Assembly (NCBI RefSeq): GCF_000503055.1
Contig: NZ_AYVY01000043.1
Location: 9,583 to 44,531 of the forward strand
Source of the DNA: Mesorhizobium sp. LSHC420B00
GTDB lineage: Bacteria > Pseudomonadota > Alphaproteobacteria > Rhizobiales > Rhizobiaceae
Reading direction: 5' to 3'
DNA: 34,949 nucleotides
A program made the position numbers and the translations under genes. The stretch's first letter is position 1; the number at the start of each line of letters is the position of its first letter. Shown one piece after another: positions 25,305 through 33,947 of the stretch. The notes below the pieces were generated by a model. The model did no database searches, was not told the DNA's origin, and saw only the letters and a list, made by a program, of their open reading frames with translations.

Positions 25305-26150
25305 ATGGAACGCCCGCGGATGACTGCTGTCTCTCAACTTCGAGGGCTCTCAGCCAGAGTGTCCGACCAGTTTTCTTTGGTCCCGGCGATGCATTTCCCT
25401 GAGGCTGCCAGGGAGGCGGTTGCGCTCGAGTTTGGCCGATTTCTCGACCAAACCGATCGTGTTGCAAAATCCGAGCATTTGTTCGACCTGCTGTCTGATT
25501 TTGCCCTGAATTTTGATTGTCCATGGATCGCGTATGGCTCTCTCGCACCGGACCAAAAAGGCCTAAGGCCGGCCCGAGGCGATCCGGCGGTCATGCTGAA
25601 TTATCCTCCTGAATGGCAGGAGCGCTATTTCGAAATGGGTTATGACAGGATAGACCCCACCATCAAGAGGAGTCGGAGGCGAGCAGAAGTCTTTCGGTGG
25701 AGCGATGTGTACAACGACGAAAGCACGACTGAAGACGAACGGCGCGTTTTCGACGAGGCGGCGACGTTCGGCTTAAGATCGGGCATTAGCGTTCCGTTGC
25801 ACGGCCCCGACGGCCGCTTTGCGATCATGAACTTTGCTCAAGCCTGGGACGGTGAATTCCAAAATAGAGCAATCACCTACTTGCAGCTCGCGGCGTTACA
25901 TTTCCGTCTGAGAGTCGGTAAATTCGCTAAATCAAGGGGCATCGAGGAGACACCTAATCTTTCCCCAAGAGAGAAAGAGTGCATCCTCTGGACGGCGAAA
26001 GGGAAATCGTCGTGGGAAATAGGTAAGATTCTAGGAATATCTTCAGATACTGTTAACTTTCACATAAAAAACGTAAAGCAAAAGATGGATGCAGCCAGCA
26101 GAACAACCGCGGCTATAAAAGCGCTGAAATTCGGAATTATTGAACTGTAA
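25305..26150 (+). CDS. LuxR-type quorum-sensing regulator with AHL-binding domain
   Basis: A 281-residue LuxR/TraR-type regulator. Residues ~40-190 form the autoinducer-binding domain with the usual ligand-contact residues: Trp in YPPEW, Tyr and Asp-Pro in YFEMGYDRIDPT, Trp in FRWSDVY, and Gly in FGLRSGISVP. Residues ~215-281 are the HTH: LSPREKECILWTAKGKSSWEIG, with the conserved Glu, Leu and Gly. GGAG at 25293-25296 precedes ATG 25305 by 8 bases. No luxI-type synthase is in the window, so it is a LuxR solo here or its partner lies elsewhere. Only about 40 bases of native upstream DNA remain before the IS3 fragment, so its original promoter has probably been lost or replaced. Confidence 0.9.
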   Translation: MERPRMTAVSQLRGLSARVSDQFSLVPAMHFPEAAREAVALEFGRFLDQTDRVAKSEHLFDLLSDFALNFDCPWIAYGSLAPDQKGLRPARGDPAVMLNYPPEWQERYFEMGYDRIDPTIKRSRRRAEVFRWSDVYNDESTTEDERRVFDEAATFGLRSGISVPLHGPDGRFAIMNFAQAWDGEFQNRAITYLQLAALHFRLRVGKFAKSRGIEETPNLSPREKECILWTAKGKSSWEIGKILGISSDTVNFHIKNVKQKMDAASRTTAAIKALKFGIIEL

Positions 26151-26427
26151 AGCGAGGATTCCAATGTCTCGTTCAAAGCAACTGTCAATCCTAAATCAAG
26201 GTTGAGATTTTACGACGAAGAATGGCATTACTACAATTCGGCTGCTTGAAGTCGCGGAGGCAGTGCGCGAATAGGTCGACCTGCCGTCAATTCGACACGG
26301 GGTGTTCGGGATCGCGTTCTTCTACCCTGCCACAAATTTCTTCCACCGGCGTAGTCTTTACCCTGCTTGACAACGAACGCCTTCTAAGCGTCTGAAAACC
26401 GCGATTGTCTGCCGTTCTCCGCGCCTC

Positions 26428-26640
26428 TCAGCCAGGAAATGACGCGTAACACTCCATACGTCCCGTTGACCTGCGTGCCTTGGCCGTTTCTGTTACGCCT
26501 CTTGGCGCGGGTTGAGCAACCGGCGGAGGCGCGGAGCCTTCCATCAGCACAGCGTCGGAGCCGGTTGCGGTGATGACCTCGGCATAGGCTGTCGGGGTCT
26601 GGTAGCCGAGTGAGGAATGGGGCCTTGCGGTGTTGAACAA
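26428..26640 (-). pseudogene. IS3-family transposase OrfB 3' end
   Basis: The minus strand reads LFNTARPHSSLGYQTPTAYA followed by a TETAKA-containing tail to TGA/TAG near 26428. NxxRPHSSLGYxTPxxYA is the C-terminal signature of IS3-family integrase-type transposases. Upstream of 26640 the frame is unrelated (it runs through the recombinase cassette), so only about 70 codons survive. Confidence 0.75.
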
Positions 26641-26663
26641 CACGACGGAAGAACGCCCACGGG

Positions 26664-27185
26664 ACCGAGGAACGCAAGTTTCTTTATCCATGGCATCCCT
26701 GGGCCGGACGTTGTGTTCACGTTCATGAGGTGATCGAGAAGGCAGACCGGGAGGTTTTCCGCTGCAGTCTCTCTGGCCAGGCCTCCGATCGGTGGCTGGA
26801 GGTTCCGGCCTGGATGTTTGATCGCGCGGTCTGCACCGCGTGGCGCATTGCCGCTGCCCCACATGTCGATCCCAGAACGCTTGGCGTCTTGGTGACACTG
26901 CTGCAGGACGCGACGGCCAATTCCCACACCCCATCGCAATTGGAGGATTCGGGCGCAGCATCGGATCCTCACGACGCGAATCGGGGAGAGGTCCATGCCG
27001 CGCCAGCCCACGACATATCAGTTCGATCTGTTCTCCAACCCGCACGATGCGGAGACCGCGCAGATGCCACCATGGCAGGCGCTGCCGGAAGAGACGCGCC
27101 TGACGCTGACAAAGCTGATGGTGCGCCTGATCCTCGACCACGTCGACGGCGAGCGCGCCGTTCCACGGGAGGAGGCACGCCATGA
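26664..27185 (+). pseudogene. Recombinase-associated protein (DUF5372-like), 5' truncated
   Basis: The translation ERKFLYPWHPWAGRCVHVHE, continuing to a CSLSGQASDRWLEVPAWMFD segment, resembles small DUF5372-like proteins often encoded just before large serine recombinases in rhizobial mobile elements. The beginning is cut by the IS3 remnant ending at 26640. The frame stays open to 27185, but sequence after about 26960 overlaps the next gene and loses family character. The role is unknown; family assignment is tentative. Confidence 0.45.
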
Positions 27186-27192
27186 TGCATGA
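26995..27192 (+). CDS. Small recombinase-associated ORF
   Basis: A 65-residue protein (MPRQPTTYQFDLFSNPHDAE, then a LPEETRLTLTKLMVRLI helix) preceded by GGGGAGAGG. Its end overlaps the recombinase start (ATGATG at 27182) by 11 bases, so it is coupled to it. I recognise no domain; it is likely an accessory protein of the mobile cassette. Confidence 0.55.
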   Translation: MPRQPTTYQFDLFSNPHDAETAQMPPWQALPEETRLTLTKLMVRLILDHVDGERAVPREEARHDA

Positions 27193-29205
27193 GAAGATCC
27201 GGCCCCACCATCTGGAGCGCAAGGCGATCCTGTATGTGCGTCGGTCCTCGCCCCATCAGGTTCTGCACAATCGTGAGAGCCGCGCCCTGCAGTATGCGAT
27301 GCGCGATCGCCTGGTGGCACTCGGCTGGTCTTGCATCGAGACGGTCGATGATGATCTCGGCCGCTCTGCTGCTGGTGGTGTCGCGCGAGCGGGCTTCGAT
27401 CGGATGGTCGCCGCAGTCTGTCTCGGCAAGGTTGGGGCGGTTGCGGCGCGGGAGGTATCGCGCTTCGCCCGCAACAGCCGCGAATGGCAGCAGCTCATCG
27501 AGATGTGCCGCGTCGTCGATACCGTGCTGATCGACCAGGAGACGGTCTACGCACCGCGTCAGGGCAATGACCGGCTGCTGCTGGGATTGAAGGGCAGTCT
27601 CAACGAGTATGAGCTCGATCTTCTGCGTCAGCGCTCCTTGTCGGCCCGCTATGAGAAGGCCCGGCGCGGTGAACTCGTCGTCGCTTCCCCGGTCGGCTTC
27701 GTGAAGGTCGGCGACCGGCTGGAGAAGGATCCCGACCGTCGCATGCAGGAGGCCATCACCCTTGTGTTTGACAAGGTGGCGGAACTCGGCAGTGCCCGCC
27801 AGGCCCTGCTCTGGTTCCTCGAACATGGGCTGGATTTGCCTGCCAAGCGCAACAATGGCGATGTGGTCTGGCGCAGGCCAAGCTATGCGACCATCCACCG
27901 AATGATCGAGAACCCGATCTACGGCGGCGCCTACGCCTATGGTAAGACTCGTGCTGCGTCGGGATATGATGCAACAGCCATTCGTTCGCGCAGCCGCCGT
28001 AAGGCGCGTGATGAATGGCTGGCGCTGATCCCGGGTGCACACGAAGGCTACGTCGGCTGGAAAGGGCGGAAGCAATCCGCAAGATGGTGAGCGACAACGT
28101 GCCCACGAGCCGGCATCACGGGGCGCCCAAGCATGGCGACGCTCTGCTCGCCGGCCTTGTCCGCTGCCGGCGCTGCGGCCGCAAGCTGACGGTCCGCTAC
28201 ACGGGAACCAAGCACAACATTCCGCGCTATTCCTGCTGGCGTGGTCTGCTTTACAATGGCGAGCCGCGTTGCATCGCCTTCGGTGGACTACGCGTCGACG
28301 ACGCCATCGAGGAAGCTCTTCTGCGGGTTGTCGAGCCGGCAGCGATAGCCGCGGCCGTCGAGGCCGAAGCGCAAGCGGCCAGTCGCCGCGATCAGGTCCG
28401 CGATGCTCTGATGCGCGATCCCGAGGCGGCACGCTACAACGCCGATCGGGCGTTCCGGCAATACGACGCCATCGATCCGCAGAACCGGCTGGTCGCGGCG
28501 GAACTGGAGTTGCGATGGAACCGGGCGCTTACGCGTGTCGGCGAGATCGAGAGCAGGATTGCCGCGCATGATGCCTCGACATCGGAGCCATCACTTCTGT
28601 CGCCAATACACGTGACCGCGCTCGCCGCCGATCTCAAGGCTGTATGGGCGGCGCCGACGACGGATGCAAGGCTCAAGAAGCGCATCGTTCGCACCGTCAT
28701 CCGGGAGGTGGTCGCCGATATCGATGACGAAGCGTCAGAGATCGTTCTTCTGATCCATTGGGTTGGCGGCGTCCATACTGAACTGCGCCTGCCGAAGCGG
28801 CGCCGTGGACAGCGCAACAGCACGTCCGGCGATATCATCGCGGCCGTCCGCCAACTGGTGCTCATCGCCAATGATGATCTGATTGCTGGCATCCTCAACC
28901 GCAAGGGGCTGGTGACCGGCCACGGCAATCGATGGACACGCGAACGGGTCACCGCGCACAGGTCGCATCATAAGATCCCTGTCTTCCGGCCGGCGGCGGA
29001 CGGCAAAGAGCCATGGCTTAACCTGAACAAGGCGGCGCGCCTTCTCGGCGTTGCACCGAAGACCCTCAGGCTCGCCGCCGAGGCGGGCGAGGTCGAAGGC
29101 GTTCATCCTCTGCCGGATGGTCCATGGGTCTTCAGCCGATCAACGCTTGGCGAACCGGCGGCTCAGCGCATCGTCCATCGCGCGCGGCAAAACCCAAAAT
29201 ACCCC
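27182..29205 (+). pseudogene. Large serine recombinase, frameshifted
   Basis: Site-specific recombinase with a resolvase catalytic domain: ILYVRRSSPHQV with catalytic Ser22, and REVSRFARNSREWQQLIEMC. A Recombinase domain follows (ARYEKARRGELVVASPVGFV, IENPIYGGAYAYGKTR). The first frame ends at 28088-28090 with GYVGWKGRKQSARW. The family sequence continues in another frame from about 28063 (ERAEAIRKMVSDNVPTSRHH), with the zinc ribbon LVRCRRCGRKLTV and a helical C-terminal part (WLNLNKAARLLGVAPKTLRLA). A one-base loss in the GGAAAGGG run near 28066 explains this. The 3' end is fused to an IS110 fragment. Such enzymes excise or integrate mobile DNA; this one is probably inactive. Confidence 0.85.
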
Positions 29206-29208
29206 ACG

Positions 29209-29345
29209 GGATCGCATCCAGATGGGCAGGGCAAGATCGTGCGGGAAGCGAAGGTGGCGACGAGCCGGAGGCGATTATTGCCTGGTTTTCGGCGCTCGAA
29301 GTACCGCTTGCGCGGATTGGCCTTGAGGCAGGCCCGCTGTCGCCG
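29209..29345 (+). pseudogene. IS110-family transposase N-terminal fragment
   Basis: DGQGKIVREAKVATS in the recombinase frame, followed in the next frame by EPEAIIAWFSALEVPLARIG and LEAGPLS, reads as the beginning of an IS110 transposase (usual VREAKVATEPEAIxxW...LEAGPLSQWL). A lost base at about 29268 causes the frame change, and similarity stops after GPLS. This fragment replaces the natural end of the recombinase gene. Confidence 0.6.
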
Positions 29346-29711
29346 CTGCCCAGTCGCCAAAGGCCGCCGGGATCGGCTTGCCCGCGCTGCTGACAGCTGA
29401 TCCAGCAACCGCTGCAGCCGACGGGCAGACGCTTGTCGGGAAGCCGCGCAAAGCTCTTCCTGCCAAGCGGCTTCGCTGCTGCTGGTCTTGTCTCGCATCC
29501 GTGACGCCTCCGTGATTCGGCGTTAGACAGAAACACAGCAGATTCATACGGGGCAATAGGTCCCCCGACGATGTGGGTAATCGAAAGCCGCTGAAGTCCG
29601 GTGAAGGTATCACCGGCGCTTACTGTGAACCGAGGGGCGGTGCGCAACCACGATCCCGTTCACCCAGCTAAGACCTCCGCATTGGGAGATCAGTTCCGCT
29701 CTCCATTCTCG
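29346..29711. other. Region between IS110 fragment and RpiR gene
   Basis: No recognisable gene; frames on both strands lack family similarity. It lies just downstream of the minus-strand RpiR gene and may include further insertion-sequence debris. Confidence 0.4.
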
Positions 29712-30656
29712 TTAGATATCCGACCAATCTTCTTTTTTCACCGCTGAAGAGGCCGGTTTGGACAAGCGGAGCTTTCGAGTCCGGTTTCTCGACTTCAGGT
29801 GGGTGTTGAAATGCGCAAGATGAGCATCGAATCGGAGTAGGGATTCACGCGCGGCTTCAGCGCCCTGTCCGGCAATCAATGCGCCCAGCACTTCCGCCAC
29901 CGCAAACGCAGGTGTCATCGTGTGAAGGAATGAAGGACTTTCTGTTTGGACAAGGACGACGACGTCGGTGACGCGGGCCAGTGGAGCAACCTCGCTGTCG
30001 GTAATGGCGACAATGGGAATGCCATGTTGATGCGCATATTCCGCGAGATCAAGCGTCGCGCGTGTGTAAGGAAACACACTTGCCGCAAACAACACGTCGT
30101 CGCGGGTGGCACGGGCAAACGCATCCGTACCCGTGCCGGCCACTGCATCGAGAATAACGGATTTTTCCCGAATCATCGACAAGATGTAGTGTAGATGCCA
30201 GACGATCGCGTGGCTTGACCTCAGGCCGATGCAATAGACGCAACTGGCAGACGCAAGGCGCCGAGCGCCCGATATTATTGCGTCAAGTTGGGAGGATTCG
30301 GCTAGCTGCAAGATTTGCGCCGCTTGAATTCGAAGAATCTCGCGAGCGAAACCATGGTCGCCTTTGCGTTTCTGGGTGACCGCTTGCGCGTCGGCCTTTC
30401 GCGCGAACCCCACGTCGCCGTTGCGAACCGCATCAGCGTACAGATGTCGAAGTTCGTCGTACCCCCCGAGGCCGAGATACTTGGCCAATCTTGTCATAGT
30501 AGCTGGCTGCACCCCGGCCAGACGCGCTTGATCCCGCATGGACAGCAATGCGACATCATGTGGATGATCGATAATATAGCGCGCCGCCAACTGGAACTGC
30601 TCCGACATGGCGTCGAAGCCGGCAACCAATTGCTCCGAAAGAGGTCCGTCAACCAT
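29712..30656 (-). CDS. RpiR-family transcriptional regulator (HTH + SIS domain)
   Basis: A 314-residue regulator. Residues ~1-80 are an RpiR-type HTH (MSEQFQLAARYIIDHPHDVA, then ARLAGVQPATMTRLAKYLGL). Residues ~120-270 are a sugar-isomerase (SIS) domain with VYCIGLRSSHAIVWHLHYIL, DDVLFAASVFPYTRATLDLA and IVAITDSEVAPLARVTDVVV. SIS domains in this family sense phosphorylated sugars or related metabolites. I choose ATG 30656 (MVDGPLSEQL) because the frame upstream overlaps the end of the neighbouring gene and is not RpiR-like. It lies behind the cleavage-enzyme gene on the same strand. It is a likely regulator of the divergent aminotransferase and the ABC transporter through the shared motif described in the findings. 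Confidence 0.85.
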   Translation of the reverse strand: MVDGPLSEQLVAGFDAMSEQFQLAARYIIDHPHDVALLSMRDQARLAGVQPATMTRLAKYLGLGGYDELRHLYADAVRNGDVGFARKADAQAVTQKRKGDHGFAREILRIQAAQILQLAESSQLDAIISGARRLASASCVYCIGLRSSHAIVWHLHYILSMIREKSVILDAVAGTGTDAFARATRDDVLFAASVFPYTRATLDLAEYAHQHGIPIVAITDSEVAPLARVTDVVVLVQTESPSFLHTMTPAFAVAEVLGALIAGQGAEAARESLLRFDAHLAHFNTHLKSRNRTRKLRLSKPASSAVKKEDWSDI

Positions 30657-30779
30657 GACCCACACGTAACGCAACGTTTTGACGTGTGCAACACGTGGTT
30701 CACTGTCAGTGACAGTTCGCCTGACCGGTTTCGAGTCGCTGAGAAGCCGCCGGAAGTCCGCGACGCCAATTCGGGGCTG

Positions 30780-31615
30780 GATGAGGAGGCATACAGGTCT
30801 TGCCACGCTCGACGCAGCTCGGCCGCACTAGCTCTGGGAAGGCCAATGCCTTCGAGGCTTTTCGCTACACCTGCGACCAGCTCGGCATTTGACCCGGCCA
30901 GCTTGCCGCCGGCAAGCCGACGGTTGTTCTCGAAGCGGATATGCCCGCCGAGCAGAGCTGCCGCGGTTACGCAGGCGGCTTCGCGTTCACCAAAGGCGCA
31001 CACGCTCCAATGGGCAAAACGAGGCTTGGCTGCGTTGATGAACGGCAACAGGTCCGCGGGACGCGATTTCTGACCAGGGGTGTAACGTCCGAGCACGAAA
31101 AGAACCGGAACCTGGTTCCATGGGATGAGGCCTCGGCGGTGATATTAGCCCAGACAGAACGTCTCGTCCGGATCATAAAGAATGACCTGCGGCAGAATTT
31201 CTTCAGCGCGGAGCCAGTCCAGCAACTTTGCGAATCCGGATTCGTGAGCCTGCGTGGGGACCAACTCGCGTAATGCCAAAGACACGGCCTCCGGCCGGGT
31301 CTCCTTGATGACCGCGATCTGTTGCTCCGGACTATAACGACCAAGCGCTTCGCTCGTAACCTGGACGATCATTTCATCGCCGACGACCTCGCCGATGGCA
31401 TGTATGACCTCGCGATATGCCGAGGCGTCGAGGAGATGTCCGCCATCCCGATCCCGCACATGAACGTGGATTAGACACGCACCCGCATCGAGACACTCCT
31501 GAGCCGTTTGCGCCAATTCGACCGGCCTCAGCGGCAGGGAAGGGTGTTCGGCCTTACTGAGTTTGCCGCCGTTGGGAGCGACGCAAAGCGCCGTCCGCTG
31601 TTCGAAATCGCTCAT
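30780..31615 (-). pseudogene. Beta-keto acid cleavage enzyme (BKACE, DUF849), interrupted by in-frame stop
   Basis: The N-terminal part (31615 to 31148) contains APNGGKLSKAEHPSLPL, CLDAGACLIHVHVRDRDGGH and LPQVILYDPDETFCLG, typical of DUF849 enzymes. These condense a beta-keto acid with acetyl-CoA and use a zinc site (HVHVRD). A TAA at 31145-31147 then ends it. The same frame continues as GLIPWNQVPVLFVLGRYTPG and LLPFINAAKPRFAHWSVCAFGERE, including the second metal-site region, to about 30830. There is no frame change, only a stop codon, so this is a nonsense mutation or readthrough case. The C-terminal end also becomes unlike the family after RRAWQDLYAS. The upstream region is shared with the divergent aminotransferase. 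Confidence 0.85.
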
Positions 31616-31725
31616 TTCACACCGCCTGCTGACTGATTTTCGGCCTGGACGACAAACAATCGGGCCGGCTTCATCGCCAAGCCTGACCCAATTAACACTG
31701 ATCTACACAGAACATCGTTGCAAGA

Positions 31726-31737
31726 ATGCAACATGTG
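31726..31737 (-). promoter_or_regulatory. Putative operator, copy 1
   Basis: ATGCAACATGTG on the plus strand; read on the minus strand it is CACATGTTGCAT, 11 of 12 bases identical to copy 2 (CATATGTTGCAT). It lies about 110 bases upstream of the cleavage-enzyme gene. Confidence 0.5.
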
Positions 31738-31877
31738 ACACATGACAACGCCCGCTCATCGCTCCGTGCTTTAGGGAGGCAAGAACCATGGCCTGCGTCC
31801 AAGGCGACCAGGCCTAGTTCGTTCCCCTCGGTTTGCGGAGGATTGATCCATTCGATGCATCGTGAAAAGATGTGAAA

Positions 31878-31889
31878 CATATGTTGCAT
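31878..31889 (+). promoter_or_regulatory. Putative operator, copy 2
   Basis: CATATGTTGCAT, about 100 bases upstream of the aminotransferase ATG. It is an inverted copy of the site at 31726-31737 and similar to a third site at 33847-33858. Confidence 0.5.
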
Positions 31890-31989
31890 ACGTACATCAA
31901 TTGTGCTTAGTCTCATCGGGAGGTGCCAGGGAAATTAATCATGTTTCTGGGCAAGCCGGTCGAATAATGAGCGCAAACGTGAGACTTTC

Positions 31990-33333
31990 ATGAGCAAGAT
32001 TTTGCATCGCTCAATCCACGCAGACCTGCCAGCGGCTGTTGGCGGTCGTGGTATCGAGTTGTTCGACGCCGACGGCAAGGCTTACATCGACGCGTCCGGT
32101 GGCGCCGCCGTATCGTGCCTGGGTCATGGCCATCCGGATGTATTGGCGGCCTTGCACGAGCAGCTCGACAAGCTGGCCTACGCGCACACGGGTTTCTTCA
32201 CCTCGGAAATCGCTGAGCGGCTGGCGGATCGCCTCGTTGCGGATTCGCCGGATGGTATCGACTACGTCTACCTCGTCAGTGGCGGCTCGGAAGCGATGGA
32301 GGCGGCACTCAAAATGGCGCGCCAGTACTTCGTCGAGAAAGGGGAGGATCAGCGTAGGCACATCATCGCACGCCGTCAAAGCTACCACGGCAATACGCTT
32401 GGCGTGCTGGCAGTCGGTGGCAATGAGTGGCGCCGAGCCCAGTTCAAACCGCTGCTTATCGAAACCCACCACATACCGCCATGCTACGCATATCGCGGTC
32501 GCCTGGCCGGGGAGGGCGAGTATCACTACGGGGAGCGCGTCGCCAACGAGTTGGAGGCAAAGATCCTTGAGCTCGGACCGGACGAGGTGATAGCATTCAT
32601 TGCGGAAACGGTCGTTGGCGCGACAGCGGGCGCGGTGCCCCCGGTAGATGGCTATTTCAAGCGGATCCGCGACATCTGTGACCGCTACGGTGTTCTACTA
32701 ATCCTCGACGAGGTAATGTGCGGTATGGGGCGCACCGGGACACTTCACGCATACGAACAGGAAGGTATCGTTCCTGACTTGCTAGCGATCGCGAAAGGGT
32801 TGGGCGGCGGCTACCAGCCTGTTGGCGCGGTGCTTATGGGACGCCATATCTACGACGCTTTTGCGACCGGCTCTGGCTTGTTTCAGCATGGCCATACCTA
32901 TATGGGGCACCCGTTGGCTGCGGCGGCAGCCCTCGCAGTGCAGGACGTCATCCGGGAACATCGTCTACTCGACAACGTCGTCCGGATGGGAGAGCTGCTA
33001 AACCGTCGACTTCGGGAGCGCTTCCATGATCATGACTACGTCGGCGATATCCGCGGTCGCGGCCTATTGCGTGGCGTAGAAATCGTTGCCGATCGCGATG
33101 AAAAATCGCCATTCGACCCGTCCCGCAAAGTCAATGCGGCGGTGAAACGAGAAGCTATGGCGCGCGGGCTGATGGTATATCCGATGGGTGGCACTATTGA
33201 TGGCACGCAAGGCGATCACATCCTGCTCGCGCCCCCGTTCATCGTAAGCGCGGGCCAGATCGACACGATTGTGCAGCGTCTGGGCGATGCCGTAGACGCC
33301 GCTATCGCCAGCTGTGTTGGCGGACCAAGATAG
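31990..33333 (+). CDS. Class III aminotransferase
   Basis: A 447-residue PLP enzyme of aminotransferase class III. It shows LVSGGSEAMEAALKMARQYF (cofactor phosphate binding), LILDEVMCGMGRTG with PLP-contact Asp240, and the Schiff-base lysine Lys269 in LAIAKGLGGGYQPVGA. A GHTYMGHPLAAAAALAV segment follows. These features fit omega-amino acid or diamine transaminases; the substrate is not determined. It is divergent from the beta-keto acid cleavage enzyme and upstream of an ABC transporter. This suggests uptake of an amino compound, deamination to a keto acid and cleavage. The ribosome site is weak (GTGAG). Confidence 0.92.
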   Translation: MSKILHRSIHADLPAAVGGRGIELFDADGKAYIDASGGAAVSCLGHGHPDVLAALHEQLDKLAYAHTGFFTSEIAERLADRLVADSPDGIDYVYLVSGGSEAMEAALKMARQYFVEKGEDQRRHIIARRQSYHGNTLGVLAVGGNEWRRAQFKPLLIETHHIPPCYAYRGRLAGEGEYHYGERVANELEAKILELGPDEVIAFIAETVVGATAGAVPPVDGYFKRIRDICDRYGVLLILDEVMCGMGRTGTLHAYEQEGIVPDLLAIAKGLGGGYQPVGAVLMGRHIYDAFATGSGLFQHGHTYMGHPLAAAAALAVQDVIREHRLLDNVVRMGELLNRRLRERFHDHDYVGDIRGRGLLRGVEIVADRDEKSPFDPSRKVNAAVKREAMARGLMVYPMGGTIDGTQGDHILLAPPFIVSAGQIDTIVQRLGDAVDAAIASCVGGPR

Positions 33334-33389
33334 TCTGTGCCACTCAGCTATAGAGATCAAATGGAAACCATAACCAAAGCCTACTTTCC

Positions 33390-33570
33390 CGCCGAAGTGT
33401 GAAGCCACACACGTGCGGCTCAGCATCGCAGGCTTTAAAGAAGCGGGGCGCCACGGCACGACCCTGTTCGCGCCTCTGAACGTCCTCGAGGGCGCGGTCG
33501 CCATCGACATCAGGAGTTCATCCACTTACTTAAGGCCGCAACATCTGGCGTCGGCCAAATACGCCTGCTG
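33390..33570 (+). pseudogene. IS630-family transposase fragment
   Basis: One frame reads EAGRHGTTLFAPLNVLEGAV, and the next frame continues RHRHQEFIHLLKA. In IS630-type transposases these are adjacent (RHGTTTLFAALNVLxG...RHRHQEFIRFLxA). A lost segment or frameshift separates them, and only about 60 codons remain, in the gap between aminotransferase and binding-protein genes. Confidence 0.65.
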
Positions 33571-33846
33571 CGTTCTTATCTGGCCCGCCCGCTGATGAAA
33601 CAGATATCCGACGCAGGACGCTCGAGGAATGCCTCGCACTGATCCCGGGCAGCCCTGAAGGCTGGGAAGGGGCGTCAGCATGGGGCGAGCAGTTTGCCTC
33701 ACTCCCCGCCAGAGGCGGGCCAGTTTTTGTTGGTTCAGTTCAGCTCGATGCACTCTCGCGATCGCCCTTCCTCAAGCCCCGGCAGGAGATAGAAGAGCCG
33801 CGTGGCGTTTGATGATCCATATGAAACATGTTCTGGCAACTACAGA
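33571..33846. other. Gap upstream of the ABC binding-protein gene
   Basis: No gene recognised. It contains plus-strand frames with protein-like composition (around 33690-33810, PARGGPVFVGSVQLDALSRS) that may be insertion-sequence debris. Confidence 0.35.
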
Positions 33847-33858
33847 CATTTGTTGCAA
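33847..33858 (+). promoter_or_regulatory. Putative operator, copy 3
   Basis: CATTTGTTGCAA matches CATATGTTGCAT at 10 of 12 positions and lies about 90 bases upstream of the ABC binding-protein ATG, a position comparable to copy 2 relative to the aminotransferase gene. Confidence 0.45.
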
Positions 33859-33947
33859 AGTCGGTGGCGGCAAGCTACGCTTTGAACTGCCGCCGGTCAG
33901 GGAGTGCGCCCGTGACAGCGGAAAACAACGAAACACAGGGGAATACT

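Larger units (their letters stand above)
31616..31989. promoter_or_regulatory. Divergent control region between cleavage-enzyme and aminotransferase genes
   Basis: This 374-base region separates two divergent genes. It holds two oppositely oriented copies of a 12-base motif (31726-31737 and 31878-31889), most likely operator sites, in locally AT-rich sequence. No gene is seen in it. Confidence 0.55.

Noticed and set aside
31847..31890. Possible nod box (ATCCAT...GATG-like start)
   Set aside because: Only the first block resembles a nod box; the ATC-N-AAACAATC and following conserved blocks are missing.
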